From: Microbacterium sp. 4R-513
GTDB lineage: Bacteria; Actinomycetota; Actinomycetes; Actinomycetales; Microbacteriaceae
Reading direction: 5' to 3'
Assembly (NCBI RefSeq): GCF_011046485.1
Contig: NZ_CP049256.1
Coordinates: 186,001-250,000 of the forward strand
DNA: 64,000 nucleotides
A program made the position numbers and the translations under genes. Under the pieces are notes generated by a model. The model saw only the letters and a program-made list of their open reading frames with translations. It did no database searches and had not been told where the DNA came from. Of this stretch, positions 45,864-54,762 are shown in pieces. How positions within the stretch are numbered: position 1 is the stretch's first letter; each line of letters opens with the position of its first letter.

Positions 45864-45897
45864 GGAACGCCGCCCGGACCCGACCGGGCGGCGTTCC
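45864..45897 (+). terminator. terminator of the 759-aa gene
   Basis: A perfect 14-bp stem (GGAACGCCGCCCGG and its complement) with loop ACCCGA. Confidence 0.9.
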
Positions 45898-46012
45898 CCT
45901 GTGCGCTCGCTTCGCCGTCGATCCGGGATGCCTCGGCCCCCGGCATCCCGTCGTCCCGCCGTCGTGGCACCCGGCCACCCGTAACATCCGGCCGCCGCCA
46001 GCCGCCACCCGG

Positions 46013-46018
46013 GAGAAT
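46013..46018 (+). promoter_or_regulatory. -10-like GAGAAT of metX
   Basis: GAGAAT ends 6 nt before ATG 46025; weak match, but the spacing fits the common leaderless pattern. Confidence 0.35.
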
Positions 46019-46024
46019 GGACCG

Positions 46025-47230
46025 ATGGACTGGCAGACCTCCGAAGACACCGTGCCCTCGGCACCGGTGACGGAGGCCGACGCCCGGCTCCTCCTCGGCC
46101 GCCCGCCCGCGACGGGTGCGTGGCGCGACGGCGATCCGGCCGGCGACCGGCACTTCGCCGCCTTCGGCGCCTTCCGCACCGAGGGCGGGCGCGAACTGCC
46201 GGCCTACCGCCTGGCCTATGAGACGTGGGGCGAGCTCAACGCGGCGCGCGACAACGCCGTGCTCGTCCTGCACGCCCTGACGGGCGACAGCCATGTTCGC
46301 GGACCAGCGGGGCCGGGGCATCCCACCGCCGGATGGTGGGGGGACATCGTCGGCCCCGGCGCGCCGATCGACACCGACGAGTGGTTCGTCAGCGCCCCCA
46401 ACATGCTCGGCGGATGCCAGGGGTCCACCGGGCCCGCGAGCATCGCGCCGGACGGCTACGAGTGGGCCTCGCGCTTCCCGTACCTGACCATTCGCGACCA
46501 GGTGAACGCGCAGGTGCGCCTCGCCGACGCCCTCGGGATCGACCGCTGGGCCGCCGTGCTCGGCGGATCGATGGGCGGCATGCACGCCCTGGAGTGGGCG
46601 ATCTCGCTTCCCGAACGCGTGGCGCGGGTCGGCGTCCTCTCGGCTCCGCCGATCAACACCGCCGACCAGATCGCCCTCAACTCCGTGCAGCTCGAGGCGA
46701 TCTCGATCGACCCGCGGTTCCAGAACGGCGAGTACTACGACGCCGACGCGGGCGACGGCCCGCACCGCGGACTCGCTCTCGCCCGCCGCATGGCTCTGCT
46801 CAACTACCGCAGCCCCACGGAGCTCAACCAGCGCTTCCAGCGCTCCTGGCAGTCGGGGGTGAGCCCCCTGGGCCACGGCGGGCGCTTCGCCGTCGAGTCG
46901 TACCTCGACTTCCACGGCAACCGATTCACGCGCCGGTTCGACGCGAACAGCTACATCACGCTCGTCGAGGCGATGAACTCGCACGACGTCGGCCGGGACC
47001 GCGGCGGAGTCGAAGACGCCCTCGGGCGCGTGACCGCGAAGGCGCTCGTGCTCGGCATCGACAGCGACCGGCTCTTCCCCATCGACGGGCAGCACCGGAT
47101 CGCGCGAGGCATCCCGAACGCCCTCGACGGTGACCGCGCCGTCGTGCTGACGAGCGACTTCGGCCACGACGGCTTCCTCATCGAGACGCACGCCGTCGGC
47201 ACGCACCTGCGGCGGCTGCTAGAGGCGTGA
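46025..47230 (+). CDS. metX: homoserine O-acetyltransferase
   Basis: 401 residues. Alpha/beta-hydrolase-fold acyltransferase that makes O-acetylhomoserine for MetY. The nucleophile lies in GGSMGGMHALEW, with the catalytic Asp and His in the final LGIDSDRLFP and FGHDGFLIE. The product feeds metY about 3.6 kb upstream. It converges with the NUDIX gene, 1 bp apart. Confidence 0.96.
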   Translation: MDWQTSEDTVPSAPVTEADARLLLGRPPATGAWRDGDPAGDRHFAAFGAFRTEGGRELPAYRLAYETWGELNAARDNAVLVLHALTGDSHVRGPAGPGHPTAGWWGDIVGPGAPIDTDEWFVSAPNMLGGCQGSTGPASIAPDGYEWASRFPYLTIRDQVNAQVRLADALGIDRWAAVLGGSMGGMHALEWAISLPERVARVGVLSAPPINTADQIALNSVQLEAISIDPRFQNGEYYDADAGDGPHRGLALARRMALLNYRSPTELNQRFQRSWQSGVSPLGHGGRFAVESYLDFHGNRFTRRFDANSYITLVEAMNSHDVGRDRGGVEDALGRVTAKALVLGIDSDRLFPIDGQHRIARGIPNALDGDRAVVLTSDFGHDGFLIETHAVGTHLRRLLEA

Positions 47231-47231
47231 C

Positions 47232-47999
47232 TCAGTCGGTGCGCGTGTAGATCCAGGGCAGCGCGCCGAGTTCGAGGCGATGGCGGGCGGATGCCTGGTC
47301 CCCCGCGCCGGAGCCGTACTCGGCGTCTTCCTGCCACAGCAGCATGGGCCCCGTCTCGCCCTTGCGGGCGACGGTCTCGAACCGCCGGAACCCGGCGAGA
47401 CGCAGGGCGCCGAGGAGCGCCTCGACATCGAGCTGACCCGCGAGCGCATGCAGGGTGACCCACGTCGGCGGGTAGAGCGTCACCTCTCCGCGCCCATGCC
47501 GCTCGAGGAGCCGGCCCGGGTCGACCCACTCGGCATCGACCGCCTCGTCGGGCGACAGCACGACCTCGCCGTCGCCGGCCCGCACGGCGAAGAACCACGT
47601 GCGGATGCGCAGCGCCAGTCCCGGCGGCGGATCCCAGACGGAGATGGTCCAGAGATCCTCGGGGTCGATCTCCAGGCCGGCCTCCTCGAGCGTCTCGCGC
47701 ACGCCCGCGCGGCGCGCGACATCCTCCTCCGGCTCGTCGTCGGCGAGCCGGTCGGCGGGTTCGACCTTGCCGCCGGGGAACACCCACGCGCCGGCGAACG
47801 ACCCCCGGTCGGGCCGCTCGATCATCAGCACCTCCGGCCCGGAAGCGCCGTCGCGCAGGACGATCACGGTCGCCGCGACGGGGATGTCGGGGTCGGAACC
47901 GTCGCCCGGCACACGGGGCCTTGACTCGCCGACGGCATCGGCGAGCGCGCGCACCGCCCGGTCGGTCGGGGACTCGGCGCTCGACGTCGGCTCTGACAC
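47232..47999 (-). CDS. NUDIX hydrolase with an insertion in the Nudix box
   Basis: 255 residues. The Nudix box runs GGKVEPADRL...ARRAGVRETLEEAGL, but about 10 extra residues (DEPEEDVARRA) separate the first half from RETLEEAG, as in some NUDT19-type long-box families; the Glu of the first half is Asp. It may hydrolyse a nucleoside diphosphate linked compound or CoA derivative. GTG 47999 is 6 nt after a -10 box. Confidence 0.85.
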   Translation of the reverse strand: MSEPTSSAESPTDRAVRALADAVGESRPRVPGDGSDPDIPVAATVIVLRDGASGPEVLMIERPDRGSFAGAWVFPGGKVEPADRLADDEPEEDVARRAGVRETLEEAGLEIDPEDLWTISVWDPPPGLALRIRTWFFAVRAGDGEVVLSPDEAVDAEWVDPGRLLERHGRGEVTLYPPTWVTLHALAGQLDVEALLGALRLAGFRRFETVARKGETGPMLLWQEDAEYGSGAGDQASARHRLELGALPWIYTRTD

Positions 48000-48005
48000 C
48001 CGCTC

Positions 48006-48011
48006 AGCCTA
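48006..48011 (-). promoter_or_regulatory. -10 box (TAGGCT) of the NUDIX gene
   Basis: TAGGCT ends 6 nt before GTG 47999. Confidence 0.5.
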
Positions 48012-48026
48012 CGGTCGGCCGGCCTC

Positions 48027-48405
48027 GCGCCGTGCGTGCGGAGGAGATCCGGCCGGTCTGGCGCCGTGCGTGCGGAGGGGATCCGGCCGAGGGAGGACGA
48101 ATGCCCCGAAGACTCCCTCCGCTCCTCGAATCCCCTCCCGCGCCCCCGGTGGAGGGAGGACGGATGCCGCGGCCCGGCCGGGCCGGGCAGCCTGCGGCCG
48201 GAGCCGAGAAGAGTCCTGCGACCTGGCCCCGCGCCGTGCGTGCGGAGGGGATCCGGCCGAGGGAGGACGAATGCCCCGAAGACGCCCTCCGCTCCTCGAA
48301 TCCCCTCCCGCGCCCCCGGTGGAGGGAGGACGGATGCCGCGGCCGCGCCGGGCGGAGGACGGATGCCGCGGCCCGGCCGGGCGGAGGACGGATGCCGCGG
48401 CCGGG
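48027..48405. repeat. repeat-filled gap: 114-bp direct repeat plus GGATGCC tandem units
   Basis: The gap 48000-48428 has no gene. It holds two nearly identical 114-bp direct repeats (48061-48174 and 48231-48344, 170 bp apart, differing at 48114/48284), a partial copy at 48027-48055 and three tandem copies of a roughly 29-bp unit (48323-48405) each containing GGAGGACGGATGCCGCGGCC. Confidence 0.85.
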
Positions 48406-48428
48406 TAGAGAAGGATAGACGCGGCCGG

Positions 48429-48767
48429 TCAGTCCAGGCGGTCGGGCTCCTCGAGCGAGGACCCCTCGTCGGCGAGCGCCTCCTCGAGACGCTCCACCTT
48501 CGCGTCGAGCTCGCCCGTGAAGCCCGGGCGGATGTCGGCCTTGAGCACGAGCGAGACCCGGGATCCGAAGGGCAGCACTGCATCGGTCGCCTGCTTCACG
48601 ACGGCGAAGACCTCGTCCCACTCCCCCTCGATCTCGGTGAACATCGAGGTCGTGCGGGACGGCAGGCCGCTGTTGCGGACGATCCGCACGGCCGCGGCGA
48701 CGGCGTCGTGGACGGAGCCGTCAGCACGGCCGGTGCCGCTCGGGGCGACGGAGAAGGCGACGAGCAT
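48429..48767 (-). CDS. thiamine-binding protein (MTH1187/YkoF-like)
   Basis: 112 residues. A compact alpha/beta fold with the family sequence MLVAFSVAPSGTGRADGSVHDAVAAAVRIVRNSGLPSR and TSMFTEIEGEWDEVFAVVKQATDAV. MTH1187/YkoF proteins bind thiamine or hydroxymethylpyrimidine-type ligands; a regulatory or sequestering role is inferred. It follows the GT87 gene by 15 bp. Confidence 0.85.
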   Translation of the reverse strand: MLVAFSVAPSGTGRADGSVHDAVAAAVRIVRNSGLPSRTTSMFTEIEGEWDEVFAVVKQATDAVLPFGSRVSLVLKADIRPGFTGELDAKVERLEEALADEGSSLEEPDRLD

Positions 48768-48782
48768 TGTTCCTCCCGGAGG

Positions 48783-50048
48783 TCAGGCGAGGGCTTCGGC
48801 GTGCCGCGCGGCGCGCACATGCGGATGGATCTGGACGCGCGCGAGCCGGAGCACGACCCACACGAAGAGCACCACGACGAGGATGTTGCGGATCGTGAGG
48901 AGCGACGCGGGGAACGGCCACGCGAGCAGCAGCGAGTAATAGGCGAGCGGGTACACGCCGAGAGTGAAGCCGGCGATGACGAGCGCGAGCGTCGCCGGCT
49001 TCCACCAGCGATGCCTGTCGATCACGAGTCCGACGATGATGGGGGCGGCGATCCAGGTCATGTACTGGGGCGACCCCACCTTGTTGAAGACGATGAAGGC
49101 GAGCACGAGGCCGAGCGAGAGGTTGGGGTAGAGCGCCGCGAACGACGCGCCGCGCCACGCCTTGTATCCGCCGACGGCCGCGACCGCGGCGACGGCGATC
49201 ACGAGGAGCGGTGTCATCACGGCGATGACCGTGTCGACGCCGGGGCCCGTCACCTGGAAGGTCAGCAGGTCCTGGTCGTAGTAGATCATCGAGCCCGGGA
49301 TGCCGGCGACGGACTGCCAGAGGTAGACCGTGCTGACGGGCGCCTCGAGCTGCAGCCCGCGATCGGTCTGGTCGAGGATGAACCCGAAGAGGTGCGCGGC
49401 CCCGCCCATGGATATCACCCAGACCACGACGAGGACCGAGACGGCGGCAGCCGCGCCCAACACGGCCAGGCGGCGTCGCACCGCGATGATCGCCGCGGCG
49501 ATGAGCGCAGCCGGCCACACCTTCATCCAGGTCGCGATCGCGAGCAGCGCCGAACCGATCCACGGGCGTCCCACGAGCCACAGGCTTCCTGCGATCGCGA
49601 GCGGCACCGTGATGCCGTCGAGCCGGTACATCCCGACCGGACCGAGCACCGCGATGAACGCGAGCCAGAACCACGCGGCGACCCAACGTCCTGTCGATCG
49701 CGCGCGGCCGACGAGCATCGCGAAGGCGAGCGCGTCGCAAAGTGTGACGAGGGTCGCCCAGCCGATCTCGTAACCGGCGACCCACGAGAAGAGCCATGCG
49801 ATGAGCATCGGGACGATGGCGAGCTGCGGGTACACCCACGACTCGGTGATCCCCACGAGACTCGAGCTGGCCGGGAACTGCGCATTCAGCACCGGCTCGA
49901 TGTCGACGCCCGCAAGCCACGCGCGGGACCACGGCTCATAGACGCGGTAGACGTCGCCCATCGGCTCGTTGGGAAGGAGGAACCCGAGGGCTGCGACCCC
50001 GGCATGGACGATGACGAACGCGATCCACAGCACCGCCCGCCTCGACAC
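48783..50048 (-). CDS. GT87 (DUF2029)-type polyprenol-phosphate mannosyltransferase-like membrane protein
   Basis: 421 residues with about ten membrane helices. The N-terminal loop (MGDVYRVYEPWSRAWLAG with the DVY...W acceptor motif) and VGSPQYMTWIAAP are typical of GT87 family members that use polyprenyl-phosphate mannose to extend lipoglycans or glycoproteins. The exact acceptor is unknown. GTG 50048 is 6 nt after a -10 box. The downstream thiamine-binding gene is probably co-transcribed. Confidence 0.85.
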   Translation of the reverse strand: MSRRAVLWIAFVIVHAGVAALGFLLPNEPMGDVYRVYEPWSRAWLAGVDIEPVLNAQFPASSSLVGITESWVYPQLAIVPMLIAWLFSWVAGYEIGWATLVTLCDALAFAMLVGRARSTGRWVAAWFWLAFIAVLGPVGMYRLDGITVPLAIAGSLWLVGRPWIGSALLAIATWMKVWPAALIAAAIIAVRRRLAVLGAAAAVSVLVVVWVISMGGAAHLFGFILDQTDRGLQLEAPVSTVYLWQSVAGIPGSMIYYDQDLLTFQVTGPGVDTVIAVMTPLLVIAVAAVAAVGGYKAWRGASFAALYPNLSLGLVLAFIVFNKVGSPQYMTWIAAPIIVGLVIDRHRWWKPATLALVIAGFTLGVYPLAYYSLLLAWPFPASLLTIRNILVVVLFVWVVLRLARVQIHPHVRAARHAEALA

Positions 50049-50054
50049 TCCCCC

Positions 50055-50060
50055 ATCCTA
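50055..50060 (-). promoter_or_regulatory. -10 box (TAGGAT) of the GT87 gene
   Basis: TAGGAT ends 6 nt before GTG 50048. Confidence 0.5.
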
Positions 50061-50130
50061 GGCGGACGCCCCCCGCCGCCCCGGGGCCACGACACGCGCC
50101 GTCGCACGCGGGAGCGGCCGGGTCGACCCC

Positions 50131-50973
50131 TCAGCCGCCCGCGAGGACCTCGGCCACCGCACGGGGCAGCGCGTCGGCCACGTCGAGGGCCGTGATGGGG
50201 CCGCCGCCCTTTCCCGCAGCTGCCGCGGCGAGGTTCGCGGCGTGACCGTGCAGCCACGCGCCGGATGCCGCGAGCCGCGCGAGACGCTCGGCGTCGAGCG
50301 ACCCGTCGTCGGCAGCACCCGCGACGAGCGCGCCGACGACTCCGCCCAGCACGTCGCCGGTGCCCGCCGTCGCGAGCCACGGCGTGCCGGCTTCGACGAC
50401 GGTGCTCCACCCCGAGGGTGCCGCGACGACGGTGGCGCTCCCCTTGAGAAGCACGGCGCCGCCGAGAGCGGCCGCTGTCTCGGCCGCGGCCCGCGCGCGA
50501 GAGTCGGGATCGGCGGCGTCGTACTCGCCCAGCCCCAGCGCGGAGCGCAGCTTCGCGTGCTCGCGCGCGTGGGGCGTGACGACGAGCGGCGCCGTCGCTC
50601 CGACGACGAGGTCGAGGGCTCCGGCGTCGACGACAACGGGCACGTCGCCCGCCAGGATCGCGCGAAGCGCGTGCGTCTCGTCGCCGCGGCGGGCCGAGGC
50701 ATCCGTTCCCGACCCGATGAGCCACGCCTGCACCCGGCCGTCCTGCGTCACGGTCTCAGGACGCCGCTGCAGCACGAGATCGCGCGCCGCGCCGACGTAC
50801 CGCACCATGCCGACACCCGTGCGCCATGCGGCCTCGACGCCCAGCACGGCGGCCCCCGGATAGAGCTCTGACCCGGTTCGGATGCCGAGCACGCCGCGGG
50901 AATACTTGTCATCGGTGGCCGTTGGCCTCCGGAGGAGCCCGGCGACGTCCGAGGCCGTCCACGATCCGCCCAT
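50131..50973 (-). CDS. nnrD: ADP-dependent NAD(P)H-hydrate dehydratase
   Basis: 280 residues. A ribokinase-fold repair enzyme that dehydrates the hydrated form of NADH/NADPH. Motifs: KYSRGVLGIRTGSELYPGA near the N-terminus, VVDAGALDL and GTGDVLGGVV (ATP/ADP loop) near the C-terminus. ATG 50973 is 6 nt after a -10 box; GTG 50979 would overlap it. The epimerase partner (NnrE) is not fused here. Confidence 0.93.
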   Translation of the reverse strand: MGGSWTASDVAGLLRRPTATDDKYSRGVLGIRTGSELYPGAAVLGVEAAWRTGVGMVRYVGAARDLVLQRRPETVTQDGRVQAWLIGSGTDASARRGDETHALRAILAGDVPVVVDAGALDLVVGATAPLVVTPHAREHAKLRSALGLGEYDAADPDSRARAAAETAAALGGAVLLKGSATVVAAPSGWSTVVEAGTPWLATAGTGDVLGGVVGALVAGAADDGSLDAERLARLAASGAWLHGHAANLAAAAAGKGGGPITALDVADALPRAVAEVLAGG

Positions 50974-50979
50974 GGCCAC

Positions 50980-50985
50980 ACACTA
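50980..50985 (-). promoter_or_regulatory. -10 box (TAGTGT) of nnrD
   Basis: TAGTGT ends 6 nt before ATG 50973, which decides between the two candidate starts. Confidence 0.55.
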
Positions 50986-51003
50986 TCGACGCGGGAGCGC
51001 CCT

Positions 51004-52077
51004 ATGACCTCCACCCTGTTCACCCCTCTGACGATCCGCGGGCTCGAGGTGCGCAACCGGCTCTGGGTCGCGCCGATGTGCCAGTACAGCGCCGTCGACG
51101 GGGTTCCGCAGGAGTGGCACCACACCCACCTCGCCCAGTTCGCATCGGGCGGAGCGGGCATCGTGTTCGCCGAGGCCACCGGCGTCTCGCCCGAGGGGCG
51201 CATCTCGCCGGAGGACACCGGCATCTGGAACGACGAACAGGTGGATGCCTGGAGGCCCATCGTCTCGGCCATCGCCGCGCGCGGTGCCGTCCCCGCCCTG
51301 CAGCTCGCGCACGCGGGCCGGAAGGCCTCGACGTGGTCGCCGTTCTCGCACCGTCGCGGCACCGTCTCCGCGTCGGAGGGCGGCTGGCAGACCGTCGCTC
51401 CGTCGGCCGTCGCGTTCGAGGGCTTCGACGAGCCGGTCGCACTCGACCAGGCGGGGATCGACAAGGTCGTCGACGACTTCGCCGCCGCGACCCGTCGCGC
51501 ACTCGACGCCGGGTTCGAGCTGCTCGAGATCCACGCGGCCCACGGCTATCTGCTGCACCAGTTCCTCTCGCCCCTCTCGAACCGGCGCACCGACGAGTAC
51601 GGCGGCTCGCTCGAGAACCGCGCGCGCCTGCTCCTGCGCGTCGTCGACGCGGTTCGGGATGCCGCGCCCGACGTCCCCCTGTTCGTGCGGTTCTCCGGGA
51701 CCGACTGGGCAGAGGCCGGCTGGACCGTAGAGGAGACCGCGACGGTCGCCGGCTGGGCGGCGGAGCGGGGCGTCGACTTCTTCGACATCTCGAGCGGTGG
51801 CCTGGTCGCGCACCAGCGGATCGTCCCCGGCCCCGGGTATCAGGTGCACCTCGCGCGCCACGTCCGCGAGGCGGCCGGCGTTCCGGTGAGCGCGGTCGGC
51901 CTCATCGACTCCGGGAAGCAGGCGGAGGAGATCCTCCGCCGCGGCGACGCCGATGCGATCATGTCGGCGCGCGAGTGGCTCCGCGATCCGCACTTCGCAC
52001 TGCGGGCCGCCGGCGAGGTCGGCGCGGACATCGACTACTGGCCGAAGCAGTACGTCCGGGCCCGCCCCCACCGCTGA
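51004..52077 (+). CDS. NADH:flavin oxidoreductase, YqjM-type old yellow enzyme
   Basis: 357 residues. FMN TIM-barrel: VAPMCQYSAVDGVP near the N-terminus, the substrate His-x-x-Tyr equivalents in HAAHGYLLHQFLSP and the loop RTDEYGGSLENRARLLL. The first strand carries the C26-like MCQYS motif of YqjM-type enzymes, and HAGRK is present. It reduces activated alkenes with NAD(P)H. GGGAG precedes ATG 51004. Confidence 0.95.
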   Translation: MTSTLFTPLTIRGLEVRNRLWVAPMCQYSAVDGVPQEWHHTHLAQFASGGAGIVFAEATGVSPEGRISPEDTGIWNDEQVDAWRPIVSAIAARGAVPALQLAHAGRKASTWSPFSHRRGTVSASEGGWQTVAPSAVAFEGFDEPVALDQAGIDKVVDDFAAATRRALDAGFELLEIHAAHGYLLHQFLSPLSNRRTDEYGGSLENRARLLLRVVDAVRDAAPDVPLFVRFSGTDWAEAGWTVEETATVAGWAAERGVDFFDISSGGLVAHQRIVPGPGYQVHLARHVREAAGVPVSAVGLIDSGKQAEEILRRGDADAIMSAREWLRDPHFALRAAGEVGADIDYWPKQYVRARPHR

Positions 52078-52098
52078 ACCGCGCCGACCCGGCCGCCG

Positions 52099-53154
52099 TC
52101 AGCGCCGGCGGCGGGTCGCGTCCTGGATCTCGCCGATGAGCTCCTCGATGATGTCCTCGAGGAACAGCACGGCCGTCGTCTCGCCCGAGGTGTTGCGCAC
52201 CTGAGCGAGGTGACGACCGGCGCGGCGCATCAGCGCGAGCGCATCCTCGAGGTCGGTCGTCTCGAGCACCGGCACCATGTGGTGGATGCGCTTGGCCGGG
52301 AGCGGGCGCACGACGTCGGCCGCGGCATCCGGTCCCTCGGCCGCGCGCAGCACGTCCTTGAGGTGCACGTACCCGACCGGCACCCCGTCGCCACCGACGA
52401 TGACGTAGCGCGAGAAGCCGTGCTTCGACACGGCGCGCTCGATCTCGTCGGCGGTCGTCTGCTCGGGGAGCGTGACGAGGTCGACGAGCGGCACCGCGAT
52501 GTCCTTGGCCTTCTTGTCGGTGAACTCCACGGCGGCCGCGACGGTGCCCGCCGTGTCGTCGAGCACCCCCTCGATCCGCGACTGGTTCACGATCGTGGCG
52601 ACCTCGTCGAGCGTGAACGTCGAGGCGGCCTCGTCCTTCGGCTCGACGCGGAAGAGCCGCAGCACGCTGTTCGAGAGCCAGTTCAGCGACACGATGACGG
52701 GGTGGAAGACCTTCGACACCCACACGAGGGGGGTCGCGAGCATCAGCACGGCGCGATCGGGGACCGAGAACGCGAGGTTCTTCGGCACCATCTCGCCGAA
52801 GACGACGTGAAGGTACGACACGAGCACGAGCGCGACGATGAAGGCGATGATGTCGACCGTCGCCTCGCCGAGGCCCGTGAGGCCGAGCGGCTCGGCCAGC
52901 AGGTGGTGGATCGCCGGCTCCGAGACGTTCAGGATCAGCAGCGAGCAGATCGTGATGCCGAGCTGCGACGTCGCGAGCATGAGCGTCGCGTGCTCCATCG
53001 CGTAGAGCGCGGTCTTGGCCGAGCGCGAGCCCTTCTCAGCGAGCGGCTCGATCTGCGAGCGGCGGGCCGAGATGACGGCGAACTCGGCGCCGACGAAGAA
53101 GGCGTTCGCGACGAGGAGCACGAACAGCCAGGCGATGCCTGCCCAATCGCTCAT
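52099..53154 (-). CDS. CNNM/CorC-like membrane protein with CBS pair (HlyC/CorC domain lacking)
   Basis: 351 residues. The N-terminal DUF21 (CNNM transmembrane) domain has about four membrane helices (WLFVLLVANAFFVGAEFAV), followed by a pair of CBS domains (residues about 205-320, DDTAGTVAAAVEFT and SKHGFSRYVIVGGDGVPVGYVHLKD). The C-terminal CorC/HlyC transporter-associated domain is absent. Likely to act in magnesium/cobalt transport or regulation together with the upstream paralogue. Its ATG overlaps the stop of that paralogue (ATGA). Confidence 0.92.
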   Translation of the reverse strand: MSDWAGIAWLFVLLVANAFFVGAEFAVISARRSQIEPLAEKGSRSAKTALYAMEHATLMLATSQLGITICSLLILNVSEPAIHHLLAEPLGLTGLGEATVDIIAFIVALVLVSYLHVVFGEMVPKNLAFSVPDRAVLMLATPLVWVSKVFHPVIVSLNWLSNSVLRLFRVEPKDEAASTFTLDEVATIVNQSRIEGVLDDTAGTVAAAVEFTDKKAKDIAVPLVDLVTLPEQTTADEIERAVSKHGFSRYVIVGGDGVPVGYVHLKDVLRAAEGPDAAADVVRPLPAKRIHHMVPVLETTDLEDALALMRRAGRHLAQVRNTSGETTAVLFLEDIIEELIGEIQDATRRRR

Positions 53155-54473
53155 CGGTCACCCCTCTCGTCGTCGGTCGACGGCATCGGCTTCGGCGTGA
53201 ACCTCACCCGGTCGACGCGGCGGCCGTCCATGCGCTGCACCGCGAGGGTGCCGTCCTCGACCTCGACCTGGTCGCCGACCGTGGGGATGCGCTCGAGCAC
53301 GCTCATGAGGTAGCCGCCCACGGTGTCGTAGACCTCGCCCTCGGGAACGCGGATGCCCGTGCGGTCGAGCAGCTCGTCGGGGCGCAGCTCGCCGGGGAAC
53401 AGCACGTCGCCGTCGAGGCGGACGATCCCGGCGCGGCGGCGATCGTGCTCATCGAGCACTTCGCCGACGATCTCCTCGACGAGGTCTTCCAGCGTGACGA
53501 CGCCCGCCGTCCCGCCGTACTCGTCGACGACGACGGCCATCTGGTAGCCGCGCGCGCGCAGCTCCGCGACGAGGACGTCGAGGTGAACCGCCTCGGGGAC
53601 GCGCAGGGGCTCGGTCGCGAGCGCGGCGACGGGCACGTCGGTGCGACGATCGCGCGGCACGCCGACGGCGGCCTTCAGGTGCACGATGCCGACGATGTCG
53701 TCCATCGAGTCGTCGTAGACCGGGAACCGGCTGTGCCCCGTGCGCCGGGCGAGCTGGATCGCCTCTTCAGCGGAGTCGCCCGCCTGCAGGGCATGGATGC
53801 TGGGGCGCGGCGTCATGACGTCGGCCGTCGTCAGCCGGGCGAAGGTGAGGCTGCGGTCGAGGAGCGACGCGGTGTCCTCCTCGAGGACGCCGGCGCTGGC
53901 CGAGCGGCGGACGAGGCTCGAGAGCTCCTCGGCGGTGCGCGCGCCGGAGAGCTCCTCCTTCGGCTCGACCCCGACGGCGCGGAGCACGCCGTTGGCGCTG
54001 CCGTTGAGGACGACGATGGCCGGGCGGAACACCGTCGTGAACGCGACCTGGAAGGGCATCACGAGCTTCGCGGTCTGACGCGGGAGCGCGAGGGCGAAGT
54101 TCTTCGGCACGAGCTCACCGAGGATCATCGACAGGATCGTCGCGATCGCGATGCCGATGAACACCGAGATCGGTCCGACGAGGCCGGAGGGAAGGCCCCA
54201 CGCCGTGAAGACCGGCGCGAGCAGGCTCGAGATCGCGGGCTCCATCGTGTAGCCCGTCAGGAGCGTGGTGAGCGTAATCCCGAGCTGCGCGCTGGACAGA
54301 TGCGTCGAGGTGATCTTCAGCGCGCTGATCGTCAGGGAGAGGCGGGATTCGCCGCGGTCGCGCCGCGCCTCGAGGTCGGCTCGATCGAGATTGACGAGGG
54401 CGAACTCGCTCGCGACGAAGAGTCCGGTCCCCACGGTGAGCAGGAGCCCCACGCCCAGCATGACGTACTCCAT
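53151..54473 (-). CDS. CNNM/CorC-type hemolysin-family membrane protein
   Basis: 440 residues. DUF21 membrane domain (residues about 1-200), a CBS pair ([20 protein letters not shown] and [22 protein letters not shown]) and a C-terminal CorC/HlyC domain ([20 protein letters not shown]). It is a member of the CorC/CNNM Mg2+/Co2+ efflux family. It is [15 protein letters not shown] coupled with the shorter paralogue downstream, so the two probably form a heteromeric complex. Confidence 0.93.
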   Translation of the reverse strand: MEYVMLGVGLLLTVGTGLFVASEFALVNLDRADLEARRDRGESRLSLTISALKITSTHLSSAQLGITLTTLLTGYTMEPAISSLLAPVFTAWGLPSGLVGPISVFIGIAIATILSMILGELVPKNFALALPRQTAKLVMPFQVAFTTVFRPAIVVLNGSANGVLRAVGVEPKEELSGARTAEELSSLVRRSASAGVLEEDTASLLDRSLTFARLTTADVMTPRPSIHALQAGDSAEEAIQLARRTGHSRFPVYDDSMDDIVGIVHLKAAVGVPRDRRTDVPVAALATEPLRVPEAVHLDVLVAELRARGYQMAVVVDEYGGTAGVVTLEDLVEEIVGEVLDEHDRRRAGIVRLDGDVLFPGELRPDELLDRTGIRVPEGEVYDTVGGYLMSVLERIPTVGDQVEVEDGTLAVQRMDGRRVDRVRFTPKPMPSTDDERGDR

Positions 54474-54594
54474 CAGGCATCACCCCCGATCGTGATGGGG
54501 GCGGGTCGGTGGGGCGAACGTCTGCAACTAGGAGGGTCGTCCATCGTGCGCCAAGTCTACGGCAGGGCCTCACCGGTCGCCTGGACGACGGGTG

Positions 54595-54623
54595 GACGGA
54601 TGCCTCGGGCCGAGGCATCCGTC
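54595..54623. repeat. 29-nt palindrome made of two GACGGATGCCTCGG words
   Basis: Inverted copies of the 14-mer GACGGATGCCTCGG flank one central G. It lies between divergent genes, so it is not a typical terminator. Confidence 0.8.
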
Positions 54624-54762
54624 GACAGTCCTCTTCATCCGGCGGACGTGTCAACCCCCTCTTTGCGGTGCGGCGCGGCGAACAGGATGGTGATCCTCGC
54701 ACTCCCTCGCCGGCACACCTCGACAGCCCTTCACCAGCCTCAGGCACCGAACTGGAGAGACG

